14,325 bases of DNA from Bacteroidetes bacterium QH_10_64_37 (GCA_003023105.1 PXSZ01000041.1:1-14325), one strand, 5' to 3'. Positions 1 to 7,437 are shown, counted from the first letter of the stretch. Numbers and translations are program-made. The notes: generated by a model from the letters alone, not told the origin.

Positions 1-1187
1 CTTATAGTACTGGCAGACCCACATCTGATGCTGGCCCACGTCCGTCACCATCACGGCGTCGCCCTGCGTCTTCTCGTACAGCTGCTCCACCACGGACTCA
101 GGAGCGATGTCGTCGTTCTCAGAGGCCTTGTACTCGTAGGGCGGACACTCCTCGCGCCACTCGTCGATCTGGGTGAGCCAGTCGGCCGTGTCCTTCGGCT
201 CTACCTTCGGCAGGAGCTGCCGAAGCACCTCCTGCGCGTCGCCGATCAGCGCGCAGTCGGCGTACACGTTCTTGGAGATGCAGGAGGGGTCGATGTCGAT
301 GTGGATGATCTTAGCATTGGGGGCCCACGCCTCTACGTCACCCGTCACGCGGTCGTCGAACCGCGCGCCGCAGGCGATGATGAGGTCGGCGTTTTGGACC
401 GCCATGTTGGTGTGGTAGAAGCCGTGCATCCCGAGCCAGCCCAGCGCCAGGTCATCGGTTTCGGGGAAGGCCCCCAGGCCGTGCAGGGTAGTGGTCACCG
501 GAATGTTGGCCTTGCGGGCGAGCCTCGTGAGGGCCTCCGGGGCGTCGGCGTTGATCGTCCCGCCGCCGGAGTAGAGGAGTGGCTTCTCGGCTCCTCGGGA
601 TACGCGAACGGCGCCTCGTTCATCTGCACGTCCTTCGGAATGTCGACGACGACGGGCCCGGGCCGTCCCGTGCGAGCGATGTGATAGGCCTTCTTGACCG
701 TCGAGGCCAGCTCGTTCACGTCCCGCACCAGGAAATTGTGCTTCGTGATGCTACGGGTAACCCCCGTCGTGTCCGTCTCCTGAAAGCTGTCGTTGCCGAT
801 CAGGTGGGTGGGCACCTGGCCGGTGAAGACGACGATCGGCACCGAGTCCAGGTAGGCATCCGCGATGCCCGTGACGGTGTTCGTGGCGCCGGGGCCGCTG
901 GTCACGAGCACCGTCCCGACGCGACCGGTGGCCTTGGCGTAGCCTTCGGCGGCGTGCGTGCCGCCCTGCTCGTGCCGGACGAGCACGTGGTCGTAGGACG
1001 GCTGGATGCGCTCCATCGCGTCGTAGATCTTGATGACCGCCCCGCCGGGATGGCCGAAGACGCGGTCGACGCCCTCTTCTTCGAGGGCCCGAACGAAGAT
1101 CTCGGAGCCCTTGAGGACGGGCGCGTCGTGCGCCCCGTTCGCGGTCGGCGTCGCTGAGTCGGGAGATTGCAGGGTGTCAGTGGGCAT
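1..1187 (-). pseudogene. ilvB: Acetolactate synthase large subunit, frame broken and cut by the left edge
   Basis: Acetolactate (acetohydroxyacid) synthase is a thiamine-diphosphate enzyme that condenses pyruvate with pyruvate or 2-ketobutyrate, the first common step of Val, Leu and Ile synthesis. From the ATG at 1187, residues 1-199 form the N-terminal PYR domain: GHPGGA at 45-50, RHEQGG with the cofactor-activating Glu73, TSGPGATN at 96-103 and VDIPKDVQ at 181-188. After PEE (199) the frame changes. The next frame, read from 588 down to base 1 without a stop, gives [39 protein letters not shown] and TDVGQHQMW, which are the middle domain and the start of the C-terminal PP domain. Only two unassigned bases (590-589) separate the halves. 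The linker, usually about 35-40 residues in IlvB/IlvI as I recall them, is only about a dozen, so roughly 20-25 codons seem lost besides the frame change. It is either a real pseudogene or an assembly error. The C-terminus lies outside the window. Confidence 0.9.
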
Positions 1188-1264
1188 CGGGGGAATCAGA
1201 CGGGTGTGGGGAGAGAACGTCGCAGGTGAGGCGGGTGCCCGCGGCGAGTTCCGTTTCGAGCCAT

Positions 1265-1436
1265 CCGTGTGCCGACATCGCGTGTATCCTTGGGCGCTCG
1301 ACACACGGAGCAGGTACAGACGTTCCGTGCAAGAGCCTGGAAGACCGAGCAACGATGACGCTGGACGGAAAAACGGGCATCGGTAGGGCGAGGGGCCAAC
1401 CCCCTCGGCACTACACGATACCTGATGTCATCGTTG
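1265..1436 (-). promoter_or_regulatory. Leader RNA with alternative stem-loops upstream of ilvB
   Basis: Between the leader-ORF stop and ilvB several pairings are visible. A 10-bp perfect inverted repeat (1427-1436 with 1350-1359) encloses a 7-bp GC hairpin (1401-1407 with 1389-1395, loop of 5). Further on, 1304-1309 can pair with 1324-1329 (6 bp), or be part of 1299-1308 pairing with 1265-1274 (10 bp including one G-U on the minus-strand RNA). The last two exclude each other. A short competing stem (1430-1434 with 1415-1419) also conflicts with the outer one. A run of five U (1373-1369) lies 15 bases after the GC hairpin, too far for a textbook terminator. Mutually exclusive stems fit an attenuator, but no clear intrinsic terminator is seen. 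Confidence 0.4.
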
Positions 1437-1458
1437 GGAAGGGATTGGCCGTCGGTTG

Positions 1459-1533
1459 TCAGTCCGCAAGAATCGTAATAAGAAGAAGGCCGAGCGCCGA
1501 ACTCTGAAGTACGGTCGACACACGTCCCGTCAC
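1459..1533 (-). CDS. Candidate ilv leader peptide (attenuation sensor), 24 aa
   Basis: A short ORF upstream of ilvB on the same strand ends in ALGLLLITILAD followed by TGA. Seven of nine consecutive residues (LGLLLITIL) are Leu or Ile. They are mostly read by CTT and ATT, codons little used in the GC-rich neighbours. The proposed GTG start at 1533 follows GAAGGGA with about 6 bases of spacing. An in-frame ATG at 1641, just inside the predicted transcript, would give a 60-residue version with the same end. In enterobacterial ilv operons, known leader peptides rich in Leu/Val/Ile stall the ribosome when charged tRNA is scarce and so control read-through. Here the Leu/Ile cluster, the position and the downstream competing stems are seen; the function is inferred. 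The stop lies 271 bases before the ilvB ATG, longer than in the classical cases. Confidence 0.55.
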   Translation of the reverse strand: MTGRVSTVLQSSALGLLLITILAD

Positions 1534-1675
1534 GGTAATCCCTTCACGTGCGACCGAACGACCCGCCGACGGCTGGGACTCTCGGGTCGGGAGCCGGGCT
1601 GAGCTGGATGCCGGAATGGTGGGAAGGAAGGGCGTCTGCATCGTAGGGCAGGTCGTCCGTCGAAGGATGTCCCTA

Positions 1676-1704
1676 ATTAGACGGACGCGCTGGTTCCCTG
1701 TCAA
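1676..1704 (-). promoter_or_regulatory. Sigma70-like promoter for the ilvB leader
   Basis: Reading the minus strand, a perfect TTGACA (1704-1699) is followed by a 17-bp spacer and TCTAAT (1681-1676), a 5/6 match to TATAAT. Transcription would start near 1669, about 480 bases before the ilvB ATG, leaving a long leader that contains the Leu/Ile-rich ORF. It lies in the gap downstream of the SRPBCC gene, so ilvB probably has its own transcription start. Confidence 0.6.
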
Positions 1705-1930
1705 GGGTGGACGCGAAATCCAGGATGAATTCCAAGAAAGGAAGATGTTCTGAGACGAAGCGCTTCCAAACTGAAAAAAATCAATAAAAAAACCGAAAAA
1801 ACAAAATGTTTGTGGGATAATCCTCCTAAAACTTCAAGAGTTCTATCCGACAGATTGTAAGCCAAAGTATAAATTCACTATATCGTAATATTCTGAGGGG
1901 AGCCGGGGGAGATTTGGGGAATGCGGGGTC
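1705..1930. other. AT-rich intergenic spacer with poly-T runs on the minus strand
   Basis: No gene is seen here. Bases 1770-1890 are strikingly AT-rich against GC-rich surroundings. On the minus strand, downstream of the SRPBCC gene, RNA would carry ACAAA-CAU-UUUGU followed by U runs (1807-1769). This is weakly terminator-like and would separate that gene from the ilvB promoter. The stems are short, so the terminator reading is tentative. Confidence 0.35.
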
Positions 1931-2386
1931 CTACGTTCGGTCGGTCTCCTTCGAAGCCTCGAGCCGCTGCTTCAAGTTTTGCAGAAGCGCGTGGACCTCG
2001 CGTTCATTGTAGCGCCGGACGAGGGGGCGAGCCAGGGATCGGAGAAGGCGCGGGCCGGGAACCCGATACGTCGCCGCGTAGGTGACGCGAGAACCGGGCT
2101 CGGACGGCTCGAAGTACCATCGGACGGTGCCCCGCAGCTCTCCTCGCATCGACCACACGATGCGCTCGTTGGGCACGTAGTCGGTTGCGTGCACCTCCCC
2201 GGAGAGAGACAGCCCCCAAATCCGGTAGGTGTAGCGGGCCCGTGAGCCCCCGCTTGGAAGGCGCTCAATGAGGGTGGACTGGGAGAGGCTCGGCGTGATT
2301 TCGGCCTGGTGGGCGGGGGTGTCCATGAACGCGAACACACGGTTCACCGGGGCGGCGATGTCGATGTACTCGTGGACAGTTAGCAT
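1931..2386 (-). CDS. SRPBCC-family (polyketide cyclase/START-like) protein
   Basis: A 151-aa cytosolic protein with the SRPBCC fold signature. It begins with the typical first strand HEYIDIAAPVNRVFAFMDTP (residues 5-24). Strands with ARYTYRIWGLSLSGEV (50-65), NERIVWSMRGELRGTVRWYFEP (73-94) and GSRVTYAATYRVPG (98-111) follow, and a long C-terminal helix with NEREVHALLQNLKQRLE (127-143) completes the hydrophobic-cavity fold. Members bind lipids or other small hydrophobic ligands; no substrate can be named here. There is no signal peptide or membrane segment. The ATG at 2386 touches the edge of an inverted repeat (2386-2482) that separates it from ccmF upstream on the same strand, so its link to ccmF may be only positional. 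Confidence 0.8.
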   Translation of the reverse strand: MLTVHEYIDIAAPVNRVFAFMDTPAHQAEITPSLSQSTLIERLPSGGSRARYTYRIWGLSLSGEVHATDYVPNERIVWSMRGELRGTVRWYFEPSEPGSRVTYAATYRVPGPRLLRSLARPLVRRYNEREVHALLQNLKQRLEASKETDRT

Positions 2387-2482
2387 AGCGCCATGAGTTG
2401 CGAGTCATGAGTTGATGAGGTGTGTTGTCCGGGCTGCCAGGTATGGCGGAGGGGTACTCATGACTCGTGCCTCATGACGCTA
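2386..2482. repeat. Imperfect inverted repeat built of GAGT heptads
   Basis: Two 27-bp arms (2386-2412 and 2456-2482) are inverted complements with three mismatches, separated by 43 bp. Each arm has an internal period of 7: GAGT recurs at 2395, 2402 and 2409 on the plus strand, and the right arm reads ACTCATG, ACTCGTG, CCTCATG. It sits between ccmF and the SRPBCC start codon. With no U-rich tail it is not a standard terminator; a dispersed intergenic repeat is more likely. Confidence 0.6.
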
Positions 2483-2541
2483 CAGCGCAGATACAGGAAG
2501 CCTCCCTTGATGCGTCATTGTGATTCCCCAACAGGAGGACG

Positions 2542-5046
2542 TTATCGTCGGAACCGGATGTCCTGCACGCGACGGGCGATGGAGACGACAAAACCCATCG
2601 TGAGCATGATAATCCCAATCCAGAGGATGCTGATGAGGGGCTTCGTGTAGGCCTGGACCACCACCCAGTTCTCGGGCATCACGTCGACCCCCTCCACGGC
2701 GAAGGTCGCCTTGCCGGTGTTCGCGTCCATCTCGGTAAAGGCCATGCGGAGGTCCCAGTCCTTGACCCGGTTCTCGATGTACTGCTGGGTGTTGTCGTTC
2801 ATCACGAGGTAGATGGGCATCAGGGAGCGGGTCTCCCGGGTGTCCAGATTCGTGAGGTGGAGGCGGGCTCCCACCGCCATCTGGGCATTTTCGGGCACGC
2901 GCTTGTCCGAGGCGGTGGTCTCCATGGCCCCGCCCGGTCCCTTCAACACCTCGAATCCGTCGAACGCCACTGCGTACTCTCGTCCGCCGAGCAGCGTCGA
3001 GTCGCCTTCTGCCAGCTGAAACTCACCGCCCGGCGGCCCCTTCTTCTGCCCAACCCCCGTCGCCTCCTTCGGCGTCACGGCCACGAAGAGGTCCTTTTCG
3101 ATGAACGCCTTGACGGCCGGGTGCTTGAACCACTGATCCCCGTTGCCCTGGTATGCCACCGGCTTCAGGGTGTAGCTTCGGTCCTTCGGATCGCGCACGT
3201 CGAGGATGTACTGCCCCCGGCCCCGGTCGGTGGTCGTCTTGCCCCGGTAGGTGATCCGGTACCCGTTCACGGTTCGCGTCTGTCCCTTTGCCACCACGAA
3301 GTTTTCGCGCGGCATCTGGTCTTCGTTGGCCGAGTAGGGCTCCCCCACGCGGGGCAAGGCGCGGTCGAAGCCGCTGGACGCGATGATGCCCAGGATGATG
3401 AGGGCGAACCCCACGTGTGAGAGCGCCCCGCCGGCCATGCGCGGGTTGCCCCGGAGGATGCGCCAGAGCACCAGCCCGTTGCCGAACAGCGAGAAGAAGC
3501 CCACGAAGAGTAGCAGAAGCATCTGAATGGCCTGCCCGTACGCCGCCCAGAAGTTCGTAAGGCCGCCCAGCAGGCTGGCCGAGGCCGTCTGCGTCGCCCC
3601 GCCGCTGCCTGCCGGAATGACGAGGGCCTGCTCCGCGAACGGCGTGAAGATCAGGATCGCAATGGTGCTCGCGGTGGCGAGGGCGATGGGTTTGAGGAGG
3701 ACCTGGTTCACCGTCGCCACGTCCATTTTCTTCCACCAGAAGAGCTGACCGAGTCCGGCGAGGAAGACGAAGCCGAGGGCCAGCGGGAGCGTCCACTGGT
3801 TGTAAAACGACTGCGGCACGGCCGAGGGATTGTCGCGGAAGATTTCTCCGAAAATGGGGGCGCTTGTGCCCAGGATGATGACGGCGGCCGTGGCAGAGAG
3901 CAACACCGCGCCGCAGAGAACCGTGAACTCGCGCGAGAGGGTGCGCGGCTCCTCGTCGGGCACCGGAAGCTCGCTGAACCGAGCGGCAAACAGGCCGATG
4001 CCCAGCGTGCCCAGGACGACAATCCAGAGCAGGAGCTGGTTGTAGAGGCCCAGGCTCACGAACGAGTGGACCGACACGTCGCCCAAAATGCCGCTGCGGG
4101 TGAGGAACGTGGAGTAGATGACGAACAGGTACGCGGCGATGGAGAGGAGAAGGGACGCCTTCTGGCTCGATCCACTCTTCTTCTGCACGAGCATCGTGTG
4201 GAAAGCCGCCACGCCCAGCAGCCACGGGACGAGCGACGAGTTTTCGACCGGATCCCAGGCCCAGTAGCCGCCGAACGAGAGCGTGACGTACGCCCAGTAG
4301 CCGCCCATCGCGATGGCCACGCCCAGCGCCATCACGGCGAACAGGGTCCACGGCAGGGCGGGTCGCACCCACTGCGTGTACCGCTTCTTCCACAGCGCCG
4401 CGATGGCGAACGCGAAGGGCACCACCATCGCCGAGAAGCCCAGGAAGAGCACCGGCGGATGGATTGTCATCCATGGGTTCTGCAATAGGTCGTTAAGCCC
4501 CTGCCCGTCGGCCGGCACGAAGCCGGGGTTCTGCTGGAAGATGGGTGCGTCAGTAAACTTCTCCGGCAGTGTCATGAAGGGGGACGACCCGATCTCAACC
4601 GGCCCGAACTGCAGCCCCACAATCATCGACAGCAAGAACAGCTGACAGAGCCCCACTACGGCCATCACTGGGGTCTCGTACTCCCGCTGAACGTAGGCGA
4701 TGAGGAGCCCCCCCACGCCGCACATCATGAGCGCCCAGAAGAGGAACGACCCCTCCTGCCCCGCCCAGAAGGTGGAGAAGAGGTAGTGCAGCGGGAGGTC
4801 GTTGGATGACTGCTGGTAGACGTAGGCGTACTGGTACTGGTGGGTGAGAATCAGGTACCAGAGCACGCCGGAAACGGTCCCCACGGCAGTGCTCATTGCG
4901 CCCCAGGTGAGGCGGCCCATTCGTTTCCAGGAGCTCGCGGTGCTGGAGCCTTCGTCGGCCCGGGTGGACCGGAAGAAAGCGAAGGCCGACAGGCCGCACG
5001 CGACGAACGCGACGACGAGGAGAAGTTCGCCGATTGTGCCGAGCAT
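2542..5046 (-). CDS. ccmF: Cytochrome c maturation heme lyase CcmF
   Basis: An inner-membrane protein of 834 aa of the CcmF/NrfE (haem-handling) family. In System I cytochrome c maturation, CcmF takes haem from holo-CcmE and attaches it to the CXXCH cysteines of apocytochromes in the periplasm. Many transmembrane segments are visible from residue 4 onward. [14 protein letters not shown] (93-106), the haem-associated HPPVLFLGF (196-204) and the tryptophan-rich WWD-type signature [17 protein letters not shown] (259-275) are present. So is [16 protein letters not shown] (314-329) with its conserved His. A periplasmic domain (about 570-800) precedes a final helix, [20 protein letters not shown]. 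It is longer than the roughly 650-aa enterobacterial protein. No other ccm gene lies in the window; partners may lie outside. The gene diverges from rlpA across 277 bp. Confidence 0.93.
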   Translation of the reverse strand: MLGTIGELLLVVAFVACGLSAFAFFRSTRADEGSSTASSWKRMGRLTWGAMSTAVGTVSGVLWYLILTHQYQYAYVYQQSSNDLPLHYLFSTFWAGQEGSFLFWALMMCGVGGLLIAYVQREYETPVMAVVGLCQLFLLSMIVGLQFGPVEIGSSPFMTLPEKFTDAPIFQQNPGFVPADGQGLNDLLQNPWMTIHPPVLFLGFSAMVVPFAFAIAALWKKRYTQWVRPALPWTLFAVMALGVAIAMGGYWAYVTLSFGGYWAWDPVENSSLVPWLLGVAAFHTMLVQKKSGSSQKASLLLSIAAYLFVIYSTFLTRSGILGDVSVHSFVSLGLYNQLLLWIVVLGTLGIGLFAARFSELPVPDEEPRTLSREFTVLCGAVLLSATAAVIILGTSAPIFGEIFRDNPSAVPQSFYNQWTLPLALGFVFLAGLGQLFWWKKMDVATVNQVLLKPIALATASTIAILIFTPFAEQALVIPAGSGGATQTASASLLGGLTNFWAAYGQAIQMLLLLFVGFFSLFGNGLVLWRILRGNPRMAGGALSHVGFALIILGIIASSGFDRALPRVGEPYSANEDQMPRENFVVAKGQTRTVNGYRITYRGKTTTDRGRGQYILDVRDPKDRSYTLKPVAYQGNGDQWFKHPAVKAFIEKDLFVAVTPKEATGVGQKKGPPGGEFQLAEGDSTLLGGREYAVAFDGFEVLKGPGGAMETTASDKRVPENAQMAVGARLHLTNLDTRETRSLMPIYLVMNDNTQQYIENRVKDWDLRMAFTEMDANTGKATFAVEGVDVMPENWVVVQAYTKPLISILWIGIIMLTMGFVVSIARRVQDIRFRR

Positions 5047-5323
5047 ACAGAGTTACCGAAAAGCCGGAGAAGACCGTGCCTCAATTGAAATTACAGGACG
5101 GGGGGCAGTTCCTTCGGAGTCCTCATATGAGATGCCATCCCACTTTGGAGCGCGAACGTTTCAACGAAAATGCGTCCCCGAGGCCGCCCGGATGATTTTA
5201 CGAGGGACCGTGCGCCGCCGTCCGCGATGGGGACAGAACCACCGCCTCGACCCGTGGAACCTTGGGCGTGTGATCGCTTTCCGACTGGAACGAGTCTCTT
5301 CCCTCGCCGCCTGCCCCAACTTC
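5047..5323. other. Divergent intergenic region between ccmF and rlpA-like gene
   Basis: These 277 bp must hold the 5' regions of both divergent genes. A 10-bp palindrome CTCATATGAG (5123-5132) and TCAATTGA (near 5081-5088) are present. No convincing sigma70 promoter pair was found on either strand, and the longer ORFs crossing here are frame shadows. Confidence 0.3.
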
Positions 5324-5818
5324 ATGAGGATCCGCACCCCCCTGGCGCAAGTGATAGGCCTCGGCAGGAGCAGCCTCCTTCTCCTCGGTCTATTCCTCAT
5401 CGGCTGTGCCACCCCCCAGCACACCGGGAAGCGAGGGCTCCCGCAGAGGGAGGGAAGGGCCAGCTACTACGCGGAGAAGTTTGTGGGACGGACCACGGCC
5501 AACGGGGAGGTCTTCGATCAAGAGGCCCTCACGGCTGCCCACCGCAGCCTTCCGTTCGGGACCCGCGTTCGCGTGACCCGGATTAATCACGTCGAAACGC
5601 CTTCGGTGGTCGTACGGATCAATGATCGGGGTCCCTTCAAACGCGGGCGCATCGTCGACCTGTCGAAAAAAGCCGCCCGGCGCCTGCAGATGATTCGCGA
5701 CGGCGTAGCAGAGGTGAGGCTCGAGGTCGTGTCGTACCCGGCGGGAGTGAAGGTCGCCTCGTCGGACTCGTCAGAGGCGGATTCATCAGGGTCGGGCGCG
5801 TCGAACGTGTCGTGGTAG
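5324..5818 (+). CDS. rlpA: RlpA-like septal/peptidoglycan lipoprotein (DPBB domain)
   Basis: A 164-aa lipoprotein. The ATG at 5324 is chosen because a signal peptide follows directly: [16 protein letters not shown] (16-31) with lipobox LIGC and acylated Cys28. The mature part is a double-psi beta-barrel RlpA domain (about 46-136): [57 protein letters not shown]. Glu62, His73 and Asp101 match the residues linked to lytic transglycosylase activity in Pseudomonas RlpA, which cleaves peptide-stripped glycan at division sites. There is no C-terminal SPOR domain, so septal targeting by denuded glycan may be absent. A short Ser/Asp/Glu tail ends the protein. Larger upstream in-frame extensions carry no recognisable sequence. 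The gene converges on the acidic orphan. Confidence 0.88.
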   Translation: MRIRTPLAQVIGLGRSSLLLLGLFLIGCATPQHTGKRGLPQREGRASYYAEKFVGRTTANGEVFDQEALTAAHRSLPFGTRVRVTRINHVETPSVVVRINDRGPFKRGRIVDLSKKAARRLQMIRDGVAEVRLEVVSYPAGVKVASSDSSEADSSGSGASNVSW

Positions 5819-5822
5819 AATG

Positions 5823-5884
5823 GACGCGGGGACACGGAGAGGTCGTTCTTTCGTTGCGTCGCCCGTTCTCCGCGTCCTCGCGTC
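5823..5884. terminator. Long imperfect hairpin between convergent genes
   Basis: Arms 5823-5840 and 5867-5884 are 18 bp and pair at 16 Watson-Crick positions, with one further wobble on either strand; the loop is 26 nt. It lies right after the rlpA-like stop and before the end of the minus-strand orphan, where a shared bidirectional terminator is expected. No U run follows on either side, so it may instead act as an RNA-stabilising stem. Confidence 0.45.
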
Positions 5885-5937
5885 GGGCCGAATGGAGCCA
5901 ACGCAAAGCCAACGCAGAAGGGTGCAACGTGGGGGAA

Positions 5938-6222
5938 CTACGGCTTCTCCGTGGCCACGAAATCGGCGCGCTCCCCCGAGGGGGTACTCACCACGTCCGT
6001 CACTTCCACCGAAAAGCTTTTCTCGCGCTCGCGACTCCTGTCGTAGAGGATGCCCTCGAACGTTGCGTCGTCCTCCGCGTCGGAAAGGACCTCAATTTCC
6101 TCTTCGTCCTCCCCGAAGAACACGCCTTTGTAGGCCTTGCCGTACACCGTTTTTTCGGAGTAGGCGAACCCCTCTCCTTCCATGTCGTTAAGCGTTGCGT
6201 CGTGCAGATCGTACAGGCTCAT
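5938..6222 (-). CDS. Acidic hypothetical protein, 94 aa
   Basis: I do not recognise this protein. The ATG at 6222 is preferred (MSLYDLHDATLNDMEGEGF); the frame stays open upstream to 6387, but that extension runs into a transposon-like element and reads as basic, low-quality sequence. About a quarter of residues are Asp or Glu, against about nine Lys/Arg, with a central GEDEEEIEVLSDAEDDATFEG stretch. Such acidity is usual in salt-in halophiles. The alternating pattern (FAYSEKTVYGKAYKGVFF, KSFSVEVTDVV) suggests a small beta-rich soluble domain. There is no signal peptide, Cys or membrane segment. It is a lone minus-strand gene convergent with the rlpA-like gene, and its 5' region abuts the MITE at 6272. 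Confidence 0.6.
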   Translation of the reverse strand: MSLYDLHDATLNDMEGEGFAYSEKTVYGKAYKGVFFGEDEEEIEVLSDAEDDATFEGILYDRSREREKSFSVEVTDVVSTPSGERADFVATEKP

Positions 6223-6271
6223 AGTCGTACAGAAGATTGAGTGGAACAGTGTGTGCGATGCAAAACGCTCA

Positions 6272-6463
6272 GAATCTGTTTGATCAATGGCTTCTGCCTG
6301 CGACTTTGCGGATCTCGTGCCATGAGACTTCTTCACCTCGCCCGGTAGTTCACCAGGGGCATGACCTCGCTCTCGCTCGGCCCCCACTACAGGGCTCCTT
6401 CGGGCGCCTCATGGCCCTTCGCCCGCTATGTCTCGGCTGCGAATCCATCGATCAAACAGACTC
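6272..6463. mobile_element. Probable MITE (192 bp, IS5-like ends)
   Basis: The left end begins GAATCTGTTTGATCAATGG (6272-6290). The right end, read inward on the other strand, begins GAGTCTGTTTGATCGATGG (6463-6445), so 17 of 19 positions match. A direct TCA lies immediately outside both ends (6269-6271 and 6464-6466), the TNA-type target duplication known for some IS5-family groups. Weaker inverted similarity continues about 55 bp inward, with GCCATGAG at matching distances (6319-6326 and 6408-6415). The interior has no credible transposase ORF, so it would be a non-autonomous element needing a transposase supplied elsewhere. It lies 49 bp upstream of the acidic orphan's ATG and 281 bp before the sigma factor. 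Confidence 0.65.
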
Positions 6464-6744
6464 TCAGGATCCACCGCGGAGCCCGACCCTGAATCGCCTA
6501 CAGGTGGGAGGGAAGCGGGCGGGCGGGGAGACCGGACGGAGGGAGAACGAGATCACCCCGCTCTCCACGTCGCGACTCTCTTTGAAGCGTCCGCTTCGTA
6601 CAGAAGCTCCCAGGCATCCGGGGAAACCATCTTTCGTACGGAGCAGAGGCGCATCGGTTCGCCTTTGTGCCCCCGGCGTTCCGTGCAAGAAAAGAGCAGC
6701 ATCGAGTCTTCGTCGCTTCACGCTTGTCGTTCCTGATCCCGCCT
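6464..6744. other. Intergenic region upstream of the ECF sigma gene
   Basis: No gene is supported here; ORFs crossing it read as Arg/Ser-rich shadows. The one clear structure is GAAGCG-TC-CGCTTC at 6584-6597, an inverted repeat that could be an operator half-site pair. The sigma-factor promoter should lie here, but I cannot pick a -35/-10 pair with confidence, and no Shine-Dalgarno precedes the ATG. Confidence 0.3.
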
Positions 6745-7299
6745 ATGCCTGAGCCCGCGTTTGACCCCGACCGCGTTCGAGAGGCCCAGGACGGCGACGA
6801 GAAGGCGCGAAACGGGCTGCTCCGCCGCCTGGAGCCCATTCTGCGAGGCTACTTCATCAAACGCATCGGGACTGAGACCGACGTCGACGACCTGGTGCAG
6901 AACACGCTGGTGCGCATTCACGAGAGCCTCGACGACCTCCAAAAGCCGGGTAGCCTGAAGTCGTTCGCCATGAAGGCGGCCCTGTTTGAATTGCAGGACT
7001 ACTACCGGGGGCGCTACGACATGAAGGAGAGCCTGCGCGACCCCGATCTGCCCCTGGGCCGGTCGACGGAGCCGGAGGATCGGAGTGCCCACGTGGACGT
7101 GGAGAAGGCGCTCGATGCCCTCACGCCCAAGGCGCGGCGGATCATGGAGCTCCGAGAGTACGGGTACCTCTACCGCGAGATTGCTCAGATGCTCGATACC
7201 ACGGAGGCGGCGGTCAAGATGCAGGTGAAGCGCGCCTTCGAGACCATGAAAGAGGCGTTGAGTGCTCTGCTGCTTCTCGCCTGGTTTTTCGGACTGTAG
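6745..7299 (+). CDS. ECF-type RNA polymerase sigma factor
   Basis: A 184-aa extracytoplasmic-function sigma factor, FecI-like by context. Region 2 spans about 25-90, with DVDDLVQNTLVRIHESLDDL (46-65) for core binding and the LKSFAMKAALFELQDYYRGR helix (71-90) for -10 recognition. An acidic linker (91-117) follows, then region 4 (118-170): ALDALTPKARRIMELREYGY and the helix-turn-helix YREIAQMLDTTEAAVKMQVKRA, which reads the -35. The ATG at 6745 gives the normal family length; an upstream extension to 6667 is not family-like. Unusually, the protein ends in a hydrophobic tail, LSALLLLAWFFGL (172-184), that could touch the membrane or its anti-sigma partner. The FecR-type gene starts 138 bp downstream, so it is the likely regulator of this factor. 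Confidence 0.92.
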   Translation: MPEPAFDPDRVREAQDGDEKARNGLLRRLEPILRGYFIKRIGTETDVDDLVQNTLVRIHESLDDLQKPGSLKSFAMKAALFELQDYYRGRYDMKESLRDPDLPLGRSTEPEDRSAHVDVEKALDALTPKARRIMELREYGYLYREIAQMLDTTEAAVKMQVKRAFETMKEALSALLLLAWFFGL

Positions 7300-7437
7300 C
7301 CAAAACCCCACACCTGTTACTTTCCCCGAAAAGACGGCGGCCCACCCTCTGACTGCATTGATCCAGGGCCGGCAGACCACCAGCACGGTTCGGACGGTCC
7401 TGGAATCGGTTTTTCTACTGACCGGATTTTCGGAATC

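Noticed and set aside
28..684. A 218-codon plus-strand open frame at the left end
   Set aside because: It is the exact antisense of the ilvB second-half frame, whose translation is clearly acetolactate synthase.
1321..1334. CGTTCCGTGCAAGA shared with 6679-6692
   Set aside because: One 14-base match between two unrelated spots in 14 kb is close to chance expectation, and the flanks do not extend it.
1188..1500. T-box riboswitch upstream of ilvB
   Set aside because: No recognisable T-box sequence or specifier-loop architecture was seen; the Leu/Ile-rich short ORF explains the region better.
5938..6387. Start of the acidic orphan at 6387 (149 aa)
   Set aside because: The extra 55 residues lie largely inside the MITE and are basic, unlike the acidic body; the ATG at 6222 is more plausible.
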